NCBI RefSeq assembly: GCF_964033635.1
Contig: NZ_OZ035533.1
Coordinates: forward strand, 4,278,001-4,342,000
DNA: 64,000 nt
Direction of reading: 5' to 3'
Source: Chitinophaga sp. MM2321
GTDB taxonomy: Bacteria; Bacteroidota; Bacteroidia; Chitinophagales; Chitinophagaceae
Positions 17,066-25,923 of this stretch are shown piece by piece (position 1 is the first letter of the stretch; each line of letters begins with the position of its first letter). Below the pieces are notes generated by a model, which saw only the letters and a program-made list of their open reading frames with translations, had not been told where the DNA came from and ran no database searches. A program made the translations under genes and the position numbers.

Positions 17066-18301
17066 ATGGAAAAGGAGCATGCATCTTTAAAACAGCTATT
17101 TCAACAGGAATTTTCAAAAATGGTGGCTGTTATCAGTAAGCTGTACGGTTTACAGCATATAGAAATAGCGGAAGATATTGTGAGCGAAACATTTTTGCAG
17201 GCAACAGAAACATGGGGCATTAAAGGGATTCCCAAAAATCCAACCGCCTGGCTATATACCGTAGCCAAACAAAAAACACTTTATCATTTTAGAAGAAACA
17301 AAATCTTTGAAAATAAAATAATCCCCGAATTAACTTTTAGAGAAGAAAAAAATCACTTACCCGAAACCTTGGATTTCTCACAGCAGAATATTAAAGACAG
17401 CCAGTTACAGATGCTCTTTGCCATCTGCAATCCGGTAATCGCCAGCGAAGCGCAGATAGGACTGGCATTACGCATCCTTTGCGGTTTTGGTATTGATGAA
17501 ATTGCCGAAGCATTTTTATCTAATAAAGAAACTATCAACAAACGGTTATTCCGGGCAAAAGAAAAATTGCGGACCGAAAAAATAAAGATGGAACTACCAT
17601 CGGAAAATGAGATCGTCAACCGGCTGGATAATGTATTGCGCATTATTTACCTGCTTTTCAGCGAAGGCTATTATTCCCAGACGCAGAACCAGATCCTGCA
17701 AAAAGACCTGTGTATAGAAGCACTACGTCTGGGCCTCATGCTAACCGCCTATGAAAGAACTAACCGGCCAAAAACAAATGCTTTAATAGCCCTCATGTGT
17801 TTCCATGCCTCCCGGTTTGATGCCAGGCAACCCAATGAAAACACCGTAGTACTTTACGAACAACAAAATGAAGCATTATGGGATACCACGCTCATACACC
17901 AGGGTATTCATTTTCTAAATCTTGCTGCAGCCGGAGATGAAATAAGTTCCTATCATTTAGAAGCAAGCATCGCTTACTGGCATTGCATAAAAGAAGATAC
18001 CAAAGAAAAATGGGAGCATATCCTGCAATTATATAACCAGCTGCTGCAGATTAATTATTCCCCCAGCGTGGCCCTTAACCGGACTTTTGCCCTATACAAG
18101 GCGGATGGACCACAAGCGGCCCTGGTGGAGGCAGAGAAACTAAAACTGGAAAGCAATCATTTTTATTTTTTACTACTGGGAGAACTTTACAAAAACATCG
18201 ATACCTCCAAAGCAAAACTACATCTTCAAAAGGCTTATGCTTTAGCCAAAACACAAACGGAAAAACAAGGCATCCAGGAGAAAATTGACGCCCTTGGGTA
18301 A
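17066..18301 (+). CDS. ECF42-type RNA polymerase sigma factor with C-terminal extension
   Basis: 411 aa, much longer than an ordinary ECF sigma factor. Sigma region 2 covers about residues 5-75 (AEDIVSETFLQATETWG, PTAWLYTVAKQKTLYHFRR). Region 4 is about 125-175 (LALRILCGFGIDEIAEAFLSNKETINKRLFRAKEKL). A long C-terminal part follows with IYLLFSEGYY, CIEALRLGLML and TPR-like helices up to residue 411, as in ECF42/DUF6596 proteins. In that group the extension is needed for activity and no anti-sigma factor is used. The adjacent DGPF gene supports the assignment. Confidence 0.9.
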   Translation: MEKEHASLKQLFQQEFSKMVAVISKLYGLQHIEIAEDIVSETFLQATETWGIKGIPKNPTAWLYTVAKQKTLYHFRRNKIFENKIIPELTFREEKNHLPETLDFSQQNIKDSQLQMLFAICNPVIASEAQIGLALRILCGFGIDEIAEAFLSNKETINKRLFRAKEKLRTEKIKMELPSENEIVNRLDNVLRIIYLLFSEGYYSQTQNQILQKDLCIEALRLGLMLTAYERTNRPKTNALIALMCFHASRFDARQPNENTVVLYEQQNEALWDTTLIHQGIHFLNLAAAGDEISSYHLEASIAYWHCIKEDTKEKWEHILQLYNQLLQINYSPSVALNRTFALYKADGPQAALVEAEKLKLESNHFYFLLLGELYKNIDTSKAKLHLQKAYALAKTQTEKQGIQEKIDALG

Positions 18302-18371
18302 AAAATTTGTAAGGATAATATAAGCAGCCTCATTGAAATATTAAAAAATATTTATAAGAAATAAGGAGTTA

Positions 18372-18398
18372 TTTTGATGTTAATAAATAACATCAAAA
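18372..18398 (+). promoter_or_regulatory. Perfect inverted repeat before the DUF1569 gene
   Basis: TTTTGATGTTA (18372-18382) and TAACATCAAAA (18388-18398) form a perfect 11-bp inverted repeat with a 5-nt centre (ATAAA), ending 10 bp before the ATG at 18409. It could be a dimeric repressor operator or an mRNA hairpin over the ribosome landing region. No second copy was noticed in the window. Confidence 0.5.
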
Positions 18399-18408
18399 AA
18401 GCTGAATA

Positions 18409-18867
18409 ATGGCATTACCCAATATTTTCACCCAGGCCGTTGCCGACGAAGTAATTAACAGGATCAATCAGTTGAAACCGGATACAACACCCAACTGGGG
18501 AAAAATGGATGTAGCGCAAATGCTGGCGCACTGCAATGTAACCTATGAAATGGTGTATGAAAATACCCATCCCAAGCCCAATTTCCTCATGAAATTCATT
18601 TTGAAATCATTCGTAAAGAGAATAGTAACAAACGAAACGCCCTATAAACATAATTCACAGACAGCTCCTGTTTTTTTAATAAAAGGTAGCAGGGATTTTG
18701 AAAAAGAAAAACGCCGCCTGATCGACTATATCAATAAAACCAGTGCAGCAGGCGAAGCCAGCTTCGACAACAAAATGTCTCTTTCATTCGGCGCTTTGAA
18801 TAAGCAGGAATGGAATAATATGTTTTATAAACATTTAGATCATCATTTAACACAATTTGGCGTGTAA
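18409..18867 (+). CDS. DUF1569 (DinB-superfamily-like) protein
   Basis: 152 aa cytosolic helical protein. LKPDTTPNWGKMDVAQMLAHCNVTYEMVY gives the conserved His of the first DinB-like helix pair, and KHLDHHLTQFGV at the C-terminus gives the paired histidines expected for a metal site. DUF1569 members resemble DinB/YfiT thiol-dependent metal hydrolases or transferases; the substrate is unknown. It follows the ECF42 sigma gene by 107 bp and has its own inverted repeat upstream, so it may be separately regulated. It converges on PUL-B with a 29-bp gap. Confidence 0.8.
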   Translation: MALPNIFTQAVADEVINRINQLKPDTTPNWGKMDVAQMLAHCNVTYEMVYENTHPKPNFLMKFILKSFVKRIVTNETPYKHNSQTAPVFLIKGSRDFEKEKRRLIDYINKTSAAGEASFDNKMSLSFGALNKQEWNNMFYKHLDHHLTQFGV

Positions 18868-18896
18868 TTTTTCATTTCATCCTGCCCGGTAGAAAT

Positions 18897-20783
18897 TCAT
18901 TTATGCCTTACCGTTAGCTTAACTTTTCCCCAGGTCACCTTTCGCTCGATAGGGTTAAAGGTTTTGGTTTCATAGCTTGCCAGGCAGTTTATTTCATGTC
19001 CATCAGGGCAACCGGGTGCAATCCGGAGTACACTGGCAGAGGTAAAGCCATCCGGCCAGCGGGCGGGAATTATTTCTTCCACCAGTTCCTGGTGTACCCA
19101 GGGATCTTCTGTATAAATCCGGAGGCGGTTGGTTCCCTGATACAACATGATCTTCTCCCCTGCTTCGGCGATACCGTTGCCGTTACCACTTCCTAAAACA
19201 GTATCTCTTACCGCCTTGCCATCGTCTATATTTATCTGATCAAATGCTGTTGTATTAAACCATACGGGCACGGTGAGTTCATCATTAAAAGTGTGATCGC
19301 CTACCTGGATGACCACTTTCAATTTTACCTGCCAGGGCTCTGCATGTGGTGGTGGCACTTTATTACATGCCACTTCCAGCGGTGGCAGCGTCAGGATACG
19401 CTGCCCCGGTGTTGCTTTGATAATGCTGGTAGCCACAGGTAGCGCGATGGCACTATCTACCGCACTTACCGTTACCTTCACTTCCTGCGGCAGGTTATTC
19501 TCCCCGCCCCTGTTCAGTAATCGTAAAGTAAGCCGGTTATGCTGACTGACCCCCAGGTACCTGCTATTGTCGCCCACTTTATAGTCCAGGCAAATAAATG
19601 CCGGTGCATCCTTTTTGTCAAAGATGCCAACCTCACTGCCGGCAGCGTCCAGTTTAAAGGACAATCTTCCCTGTTCATCACTCTTTACTTCCCGCACATC
19701 AGTATTGTTGCCCTGCGCACGCCAGGTTACTACCTGGTAGGTGTGCCCGGGAGTATATACCGGCGCTGTCAGCACACTCGATTCCACGTCCGGCAACGAG
19801 GGCCCATCCGGTAACCATTTCCGGGTATAGAGACCAAAGCCGCTTTTATCAACATTGCGGAGGAATATAAAACCAGGTGTTTGTTTGTTACTGGCCACTT
19901 CGTATCCCCATACTTTAAAGTCGGGATACAGATCGTAGTGCGACCAGAGTTTCGCTGGCGGCAGCGGATTTTTAAAGGCGTCCACCACAAACCGCATGGC
20001 CGTGTCAAAAACCTTTGTCTCTCCGGGTTTATCTACCATATGCCCGCCTTTAAAAGCGTGATAAGCAAATGATACGCCGCCTTCCCATAAGGCGCCGGCG
20101 CGGACTTCTTCATTCAGATAATATAAAATATCTGAATCACTGGTATGCATACTCGTACTTACCTGTTGCAGGTTTTTAAATGTATAACGTAAAGGGTACA
20201 ACGTATGGTCATGGGGGTACCCGATGAAAAATTCGGGGCTGCCTGTCATGCTTACAGCAGCACTTACTTTATCCGGATATTTACCTGCGAGAAAAAAAGA
20301 CATGATACCACCCATGCTAAAACCGATGATGCCGCGGTGTCTGCGATCAGCTTCGGTGCGGTAAGCACTGTCGATATAGTTGACCAGTTCCGGAAAATAA
20401 TCCTTCATCTGTACTTCAAACTTTACATCTTCATGATTGCCTACATTATATGGCCGGGGTTCCTGCTCATCGATATTACCATCCCACATTACCAGGATCA
20501 CTTTGTATTTATCTACCAGCTGTTGCAGTTTTTCGTATGCCAACTTCGCATTATCATCTTTAAAATGCCTGCCGCCCCATCCGTGGAAAAAATAAATAAC
20601 AGGATAACGTGTGGCGGTGCTATTGTAGCCATCGGGCAGGTATAAGCGATAAAACTTCTTATGCCCGAAAACGGCACTGTTATGGGTAAGGTCGCGGTAA
20701 GGGGGAGACTGTTTGCAGCTAAAAAAAGCCGGCAACCATAAGGCCAGGATAATAAGGGCGATGCGATACGATCTTTGTGGCAT
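18897..20783 (-). CDS. Esterase-domain lipoprotein with beta-rich C-terminal half (PUL-B)
   Basis: 628 aa lipoprotein (AFFSC lipobox, Cys23). Residues about 40-270 are an alpha/beta-hydrolase of the esterase D/feruloyl esterase type: oxyanion segment FFHGWGG, nucleophile elbow GFSMGG with Ser156, and a candidate His in FKGGHMVD. The rest (about 270-628) is beta-rich, with several Ig/FN3-like stretches and a Ca-site-like GNGNGIAEAGEK. Probable role is removing acyl groups from a glycan. It is the last gene of the PUL-B operon, 29 bp after the glycosidase gene. The start at 20783 gives a good lipoprotein signal. Confidence 0.8.
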   Translation of the reverse strand: MPQRSYRIALIILALWLPAFFSCKQSPPYRDLTHNSAVFGHKKFYRLYLPDGYNSTATRYPVIYFFHGWGGRHFKDDNAKLAYEKLQQLVDKYKVILVMWDGNIDEQEPRPYNVGNHEDVKFEVQMKDYFPELVNYIDSAYRTEADRRHRGIIGFSMGGIMSFFLAGKYPDKVSAAVSMTGSPEFFIGYPHDHTLYPLRYTFKNLQQVSTSMHTSDSDILYYLNEEVRAGALWEGGVSFAYHAFKGGHMVDKPGETKVFDTAMRFVVDAFKNPLPPAKLWSHYDLYPDFKVWGYEVASNKQTPGFIFLRNVDKSGFGLYTRKWLPDGPSLPDVESSVLTAPVYTPGHTYQVVTWRAQGNNTDVREVKSDEQGRLSFKLDAAGSEVGIFDKKDAPAFICLDYKVGDNSRYLGVSQHNRLTLRLLNRGGENNLPQEVKVTVSAVDSAIALPVATSIIKATPGQRILTLPPLEVACNKVPPPHAEPWQVKLKVVIQVGDHTFNDELTVPVWFNTTAFDQINIDDGKAVRDTVLGSGNGNGIAEAGEKIMLYQGTNRLRIYTEDPWVHQELVEEIIPARWPDGFTSASVLRIAPGCPDGHEINCLASYETKTFNPIERKVTWGKVKLTVRHK

Positions 20784-20812
20784 ATGTGTTTATGTTTACA
20801 ACAATGTTAGTG

Positions 20813-23017
20813 TTATTCTGCTTCTACCAGGAAACCGGCTGTATCCCGGAACGCTTCTTCCGTCACTGTGATGTTTAGTACCTTATTCTTCCAGGTCCAG
20901 TTAACGGCAGCGGAAGCACCATGAATATTTTGCCGCGTTATTTTTTTCGGCTTGTTATGATACGGTAATGAAAGATGCCCGGCACTGAAAGGAATAATGG
21001 CCAGTTTACCGGAAGCTGTTACCGGCCGGTCATCCTGCGATATCAGTCCCCAATTACCGGACCAGCGGATGTTTTCAGCAGGCGTACCTTTCAAATCCTT
21101 GTTGCTGTCTTCTCTCAGGGTTAATGCCGTGAGTATTTTATTACCGGCTATTGTTTCCTCGCGTCCCCAGCAACGCAGGTGCGGCGGCTGTTCCAGGTCG
21201 CCGGTGTGACTGTTAAGCCAGCAAGGCGTCCACAATACGGTGCGGCGATACCATTTATTGACGGCCCATCGTTTGTTCAGGTATTGTTCCGGTATCGGAG
21301 CGCCGTTGTCCAGCTCTGTGCCCAGCACGGCGCCCGGAGATCCCAGTATAATGGTGTTCATCAGTACTTCATCATCGGTTGTCCAGCTGTAAGAAGAAGA
21401 GCCGCTAACAGCTATGCCCTGCCGCGATAAAAGGGAGGCCCATATACTCCATTCCTGGTGGCCCTGCCGGGTATCATACCAAAGATCGCCCTGGTCATCC
21501 AGTGACACCATATCCATTACCGGCGCCCACAACGGGCTGATACCGTAATACATGATGATCACATTTTTATCCACACTTTTGGCTGCGGCGGCAATGAGGC
21601 TTACCAACTCAAAAGATTGGCGTTCACCGCGGAATTGCGGATCACGGGGCGCACCCATATCAGGACTCGGAAGACCGTAACCAAAATCGAGCTTGATGAG
21701 CTGCGGTTTTATTGATTGCATCACGCGGCGGGTGCGTTCCTGTAAAAAAGCACGGGCACGCGGGGAGCTTACATCCAGGCAATAATAAGCGTCGCCGCTG
21801 GGGTCAAAGTTCCAATTGGCCATGCAGGGTTTTCCATTACTATCTACAATAAGATCCTGGGTACCCAGTTTGCATGCGAGTGTATCTTTTATCCAGCCGA
21901 GCGTTTCCCATATACCAATCTTCACCCCCTTCTTCCGGATATAAGCGATGTCTTCATAAAAAGCGGGAAAACGTTTGAGATCCGGTTCACCGGAGCCTTG
22001 TGAAGATTCCCAGGGATCATCCAGTACCATCATCTCATTGCCCATCTGTTGCATAAAATCGGCAATGGGCCGGATCGGATATTTTTTCAAGCGCCACATG
22101 CCCCAGGTATTCCATACCGACGTAGCCGCAGGTATGCTTTCTTTTTTTATGACCGGAAATGAGGTATAATATTTTTCAAAGGCGCCTAAAGCTGTAGTGT
22201 CTATCGTGATGCGCAGCAGATCCTGCCAGGTCCTTGTATTGCCGGTGGGTGCGCCCCACAGGTCTTCCCGGTACAGGTAGCGGAAACATCCGCGGGTAGC
22301 CCTGATGCTGAGTGTCATAGCCGCATCCGGTATACTGCCGGCGCCTATGTTCAGCCATCCCTTACCGGCGCCCATGGCGGTAAATAATACCGGCCGCGGA
22401 AATGCAGCGCCGTAGGGTGTACTCATGGAAGGACCAAAATTTCCCAGGGCGATATCAGGCTGACCAAAATCCCACATGCGGAAATAGCTTTGTACGGTGC
22501 CGGCTTTGGCGCCTGGTACACAATAACCCATTGTCTGCCAGTCCGGCATAAAAGGGCGGTCCCATACCGGCTTTACATTCGCAGCGTTTGCCGGCAATGC
22601 GGAAGCCCCGATATACATCTCTATAATTTCCGGCGCTTTATCATGCCAGGTGAATTGTAATTCGCTGAAACGCATGCCCCATGGCGCCCGTTCTATGATC
22701 AGTTGTCCGTTTCCGGCTGCTGCCAGCTCCAGGGACAATACCAGTTTATTGCCATTGTCCAGCTGCATAGCTTTGCTGACTTCCGGTTTCAGGTAACGGT
22801 GCTGCCCTGCAGCATCCTTTACCCAAAAAGAAGGCAGCAGGCCACCCTGCCAGGTAACGGCGTGCGTAACGGTATCCGTCAGCGTTGCTTTATCTGCTAC
22901 GGGGTCCCAATGAAACCGCAAACTGCCGCTGGTATACTCCCAGGAAACGGGTGGCTGCGCCATTGCTCCCATGGGCGCCAGCAGGCAAAAAATAGTTATA
23001 TACAAAAGTTGTTTCAT
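20813..23017 (-). CDS. Clan GH-D-like (alpha-galactosidase-type) glycoside hydrolase (PUL-B)
   Basis: 734 aa with a signal peptide ending AMAQ (residue 21). An N-terminal beta-sandwich (to about 290) precedes a TIM barrel: WNTWGMWR, MMVLDDPWE, KIGIWETLGWI, and LIKLDFGYG with Asp444 as likely nucleophile. Asp507/Asp508 in MVSLDDQGD are candidate acid/base residues. A C-terminal beta domain follows. The LDFGYG strand and layout are those of GH36/GH27-like clan GH-D enzymes, but overall it fits no subfamily I can name. A terminator and a perfect palindrome lie before it, so it may also have its own promoter. Confidence 0.75.
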   Translation of the reverse strand: MKQLLYITIFCLLAPMGAMAQPPVSWEYTSGSLRFHWDPVADKATLTDTVTHAVTWQGGLLPSFWVKDAAGQHRYLKPEVSKAMQLDNGNKLVLSLELAAAGNGQLIIERAPWGMRFSELQFTWHDKAPEIIEMYIGASALPANAANVKPVWDRPFMPDWQTMGYCVPGAKAGTVQSYFRMWDFGQPDIALGNFGPSMSTPYGAAFPRPVLFTAMGAGKGWLNIGAGSIPDAAMTLSIRATRGCFRYLYREDLWGAPTGNTRTWQDLLRITIDTTALGAFEKYYTSFPVIKKESIPAATSVWNTWGMWRLKKYPIRPIADFMQQMGNEMMVLDDPWESSQGSGEPDLKRFPAFYEDIAYIRKKGVKIGIWETLGWIKDTLACKLGTQDLIVDSNGKPCMANWNFDPSGDAYYCLDVSSPRARAFLQERTRRVMQSIKPQLIKLDFGYGLPSPDMGAPRDPQFRGERQSFELVSLIAAAAKSVDKNVIIMYYGISPLWAPVMDMVSLDDQGDLWYDTRQGHQEWSIWASLLSRQGIAVSGSSSYSWTTDDEVLMNTIILGSPGAVLGTELDNGAPIPEQYLNKRWAVNKWYRRTVLWTPCWLNSHTGDLEQPPHLRCWGREETIAGNKILTALTLREDSNKDLKGTPAENIRWSGNWGLISQDDRPVTASGKLAIIPFSAGHLSLPYHNKPKKITRQNIHGASAAVNWTWKNKVLNITVTEEAFRDTAGFLVEAE

Positions 23018-23037
23018 AACGGGTCCGGGGAATTATT

Positions 23038-23072
23038 AAAATAATAATTGTTAATTTAACAATTATTATTTT
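23038..23072. promoter_or_regulatory. Perfect 17-bp palindrome upstream of the GH-D-like gene
   Basis: AAAATAATAATTGTTAA (23038-23054) is mirrored exactly at 23056-23072 around a single T. It is wholly AT-rich apart from one G:C pair per arm and ends 21 bp before the ATG at 23017. The symmetry suggests a repressor or activator dimer site; as RNA it would be a weak hairpin. No other copy was seen. Confidence 0.5.
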
Positions 23073-23103
23073 AAATACATAGCCTGACCTGCAACATATA
23101 AAA

Positions 23104-23139
23104 AAAACGGGGGAAGATCCAAAGATCCGCCCCCGTTTT
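23104..23139 (-). terminator. Terminator after the FAD oxidoreductase gene
   Basis: On the minus strand AAAACGGGGG and CCCCCGTTTT form a 10-bp outer stem with a 4-bp inner GATC stem, followed by a run of T. It begins 18 bp after the oxidoreductase stop at 23157. It should end most PUL-B transcripts here, leaving the last two genes to readthrough or an internal promoter. Confidence 0.75.
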
Positions 23140-23156
23140 AAACAGCTATACCTGTC

Positions 23157-25139
23157 TTATCTTTTTTCGGGTACCCATAGCACGGCATCAGCAATCACGA
23201 TCCCTTCCCCATCGCTGCCGGCAGAGATCTCCACCGCGGAACCGGTACCTTTCTTCAGCGGGAAAGTACCCAGCTTCACCCATTCACCGGAGGTTTGCCC
23301 GACTACTTTCACATCTGCTTTTCTAACCGGTACGGGATATTCTTTCTTCCCGCTTATCATCTTCACCTGCATAACAGCAGCATTACTTTTCAGATGTGGA
23401 TAATATAAATAGATACTGTACTGTCCGGATTTACGGAGATAAGGGCGGAATATTGCTTTCGCATTTTTCTCCGCAGTAAGCATATCCGGTCCGTAGCTTC
23501 CTTTTCCCTTTTCTGTTTTCCAGTCGCCTTCCAGTTGCAGGGAATCCGCGTTATCCATGAGTACATCGCCGGTCCTGCCATCTGCCAGCGGATTGCTTTT
23601 AAGGATGCTGCTCACTTTGGCAGCATCTACTTCCTGCACAGATATGCCGGATGCAATAGCAAGATCCGCTGCCACACCGGTAGCCTGTCCTAACGCCATG
23701 AACACGGGTTCCATACGGATAGACCCATAGGCAATATGACTGGCCGATAAACAGATCGGCACCAACAGATTCTTACAATCTTCCGCTTTTGGAATCAATG
23801 CACGGTAAGAAACCGGGTAAGGCGGAAATCCACCTACTTCCACATTCCCTTCATTCTTCACCATCTTCTTTCCATTCTTTTCAATCACAATCCGCTGTGT
23901 ATTGTGTGAGTCCATGGTATAGGCAGCCATACCCACGCCATCGGTCACAACTTCTTTTCCTACACAATTGGCCTGTGTCATCACATATGCGCCCACCATG
24001 CGGCGCGCCTCGCGGATATATAACTGCGGTGTCCAGTTGTTGTTATCCTTGTATTCATCTTTCGGATAACCCCAGCTGCGCATCTCTGCCTGCATCTGTT
24101 GCGGAACGCGGGGATCGCTGGCGCAGAAATACAGTAATCCTTTTGTATAATCATCGTGCGATTTGAGGATGTTAGCACGGGTAGCATAATCGGCTTCGGG
24201 GTAGTTATAATTCATCCCGATCATATCAGTAGAAAAACCACCCTTGTTGTTGATATCCGTTTTCTTACCCGGCATACTGCTGATGATAAAATAATCGCTC
24301 AGTTTTGTTTTACCCGGTTCTGCTTTGAACAGTCTTGCCAGCAATTCATAACGCGCCGGATCATAATTTTCCGGACGTGTGATAGGGATCATATTTGCCG
24401 GATCATTGGTTAAACAGATCCTGTGATTATAGGCCTGTACCTGTTTATCGCCACTGCCTTTTGGTTGTAAGGCAGCATCGCTGATACCCCATACCAATCC
24501 ACTGGCAGGATCACCCGGTATTTTGTAAGGATCTATATTATCCGGAAACTGGTGTGAATGCAGCATCTGTACCCCATTCCAGGTTTCGTTGTACACCTCG
24601 TTCCCTTCGCGGCCGACGATGTACGACACACCGGCCTTCGCCATCAGATCGCCTTCGTAAGTAGCATCTATAAACACTTTGGCGGAAACGTTGATAGTAG
24701 TACCGTTTGCATCCAGTGTGATTGTTTTGATGTTACCGTTTTCTTTCGCTGCTGCCATGAGGCGGTGCTGATAGAGTACCTGTATTTTTGCACGTTGTAT
24801 ATAATCGTTAAACAGGCTGTCTGCCACATGCGGTTCAAAAATCCACTGCTCAAACTTCCCGTAATGCCGGCCTATCTGCCGGTAAAATTCCAGCGATAAT
24901 CCACGGATGGCATATTTGTTTCCGATATCGGTATAGCCCAACCCGCCGGTGGTAAGGCCACCGAGGTGTTTGCCCGGTTCTATCAGTAATACGGAACGTC
25001 CGGCTTTCTTTGCGGTGTAAGCGGCAATAACACCGGCGGAACTACCACCATACACGCATACATCTACTTTATAGTCTGCCCATGCCACTTGATGACATAA
25101 AAAAATAGCTACGGCGCAGATCAGGAATTTGCACTTCAT
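23157..25139 (-). CDS. Exported FAD-dependent oxidoreductase with C-terminal carbohydrate-lyase-like domain (PUL-B)
   Basis: 660 aa with a signal peptide (to about AWA, residue 21). The dinucleotide-binding motif VYGGSSAGVIAAYTAKKAGR (about 28-48) is followed by LLIEPGKHLGGLTTGGLG, typical of PF12831 FAD-dependent oxidoreductases. TYEGDLMAKAGVSYIVGREG and PVSYRALIPK are further family blocks. The last about 140 residues (LQLEGDWKTEKGKGSYG to VADAVLWVP) look like the golvesin/xanthan-lyase C-terminal domain, a carbohydrate-binding-like sandwich. It probably oxidises a sugar in the periplasm; the substrate is unknown. Part of the PUL-B operon, 29 bp after the SGNH gene. Confidence 0.85.
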   Translation of the reverse strand: MKCKFLICAVAIFLCHQVAWADYKVDVCVYGGSSAGVIAAYTAKKAGRSVLLIEPGKHLGGLTTGGLGYTDIGNKYAIRGLSLEFYRQIGRHYGKFEQWIFEPHVADSLFNDYIQRAKIQVLYQHRLMAAAKENGNIKTITLDANGTTINVSAKVFIDATYEGDLMAKAGVSYIVGREGNEVYNETWNGVQMLHSHQFPDNIDPYKIPGDPASGLVWGISDAALQPKGSGDKQVQAYNHRICLTNDPANMIPITRPENYDPARYELLARLFKAEPGKTKLSDYFIISSMPGKKTDINNKGGFSTDMIGMNYNYPEADYATRANILKSHDDYTKGLLYFCASDPRVPQQMQAEMRSWGYPKDEYKDNNNWTPQLYIREARRMVGAYVMTQANCVGKEVVTDGVGMAAYTMDSHNTQRIVIEKNGKKMVKNEGNVEVGGFPPYPVSYRALIPKAEDCKNLLVPICLSASHIAYGSIRMEPVFMALGQATGVAADLAIASGISVQEVDAAKVSSILKSNPLADGRTGDVLMDNADSLQLEGDWKTEKGKGSYGPDMLTAEKNAKAIFRPYLRKSGQYSIYLYYPHLKSNAAVMQVKMISGKKEYPVPVRKADVKVVGQTSGEWVKLGTFPLKKGTGSAVEISAGSDGEGIVIADAVLWVPEKR

Positions 25140-25168
25140 GGTTTGAATCAGTTATGTTTTATATAATA

Positions 25169-25897
25169 TTATGCCGGCAACAAAAACCGTTGCAGATAAG
25201 CCGGATAACTTTCTTTATCAACGCCGCCGTCTCCCGCTGTGATGCTATCTCCGAAACACACAATGCGGCTTTTCGGCAACCGGTTATAAATAATATACTG
25301 GTAAACGGCGAGGCCAATAAAACGGTAGCCATCGGGCGTTGGATGCACGCCGTCTGTTTTATGCGTGTTCACCTCATTCTGTATAAGCGAGTGCTTACCC
25401 AGTCCAACCTGGCCACCTTTATCAAACAATGCTCCCAGGTCCAGCAGGGATGTTTTATGTTTCGCTGCCAGTTCCCGGATAGTGCGGTTCACTTCCGCTC
25501 TTCTGCCCGAAGGGCCTTCTGTACCATAGTGCGCCGGGTTATGCCGGGTGAATAAATATTCTTCGATGAATGGACAGATGGTCATCAGCAGCACTTTACT
25601 TTTCTTTGCCCTGATCTTTTTAATGATCGTGGAAAGATTTTCCCGGTACTGCTCCAGCGGGATATACTTCATGCTGTTCATATCATTTGTTCCGATCATC
25701 AGCACGGTCAGTTCCGGCGCGTGCGCCAGGCAATCCTTATCGATCCTTTTCAACAAGTCGTTGGTATTGTTTCCGCCCACACCGGCGTTGATCACGGAAT
25801 AACCCGGCTCATCACTGCCGGATGCCAGGGCGGGTACATCAACTGCAATAGCAAGGGCTCCCAGGATAGAAGCAGATAGAAATGTTCTTCGTTGCAT
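25169..25897 (-). CDS. Circularly permuted SGNH/GDSL hydrolase (PUL-B)
   Basis: 242 aa with a Tat-like signal (QRRTFLSAS). The SGNH blocks appear in the order II, III, V, I: VINAGVGGNNT (residues 35-45), IGTND (68-72, Asn71), DGVHP (Asp182, His185), and only then VCFGDSIT at 213-220 with the nucleophile Ser218. In normal members the GDS block comes first. The C-terminal segment SYPAYLQRFLLP is what usually leads into the YSVINAG strand, so the ends are joined as in a precise permutation. No frameshift is needed and the start gives a clean export signal. Likely a carbohydrate deacetylase/esterase acting in the periplasm; substrate unknown. Confidence 0.85.
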   Translation of the reverse strand: MQRRTFLSASILGALAIAVDVPALASGSDEPGYSVINAGVGGNNTNDLLKRIDKDCLAHAPELTVLMIGTNDMNSMKYIPLEQYRENLSTIIKKIRAKKSKVLLMTICPFIEEYLFTRHNPAHYGTEGPSGRRAEVNRTIRELAAKHKTSLLDLGALFDKGGQVGLGKHSLIQNEVNTHKTDGVHPTPDGYRFIGLAVYQYIIYNRLPKSRIVCFGDSITAGDGGVDKESYPAYLQRFLLPA

Positions 25898-25923
25898 CGT
25901 TCGCGTTATATTTTGGTTTCAAT

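Noticed and set aside
20908..20918. GCAGCGGA as a third copy of the hairpin repeat
   Set aside because: Only the short octamer matches; it is within the GH-D-like coding sequence, with no ATTTAG units or inverted arm.
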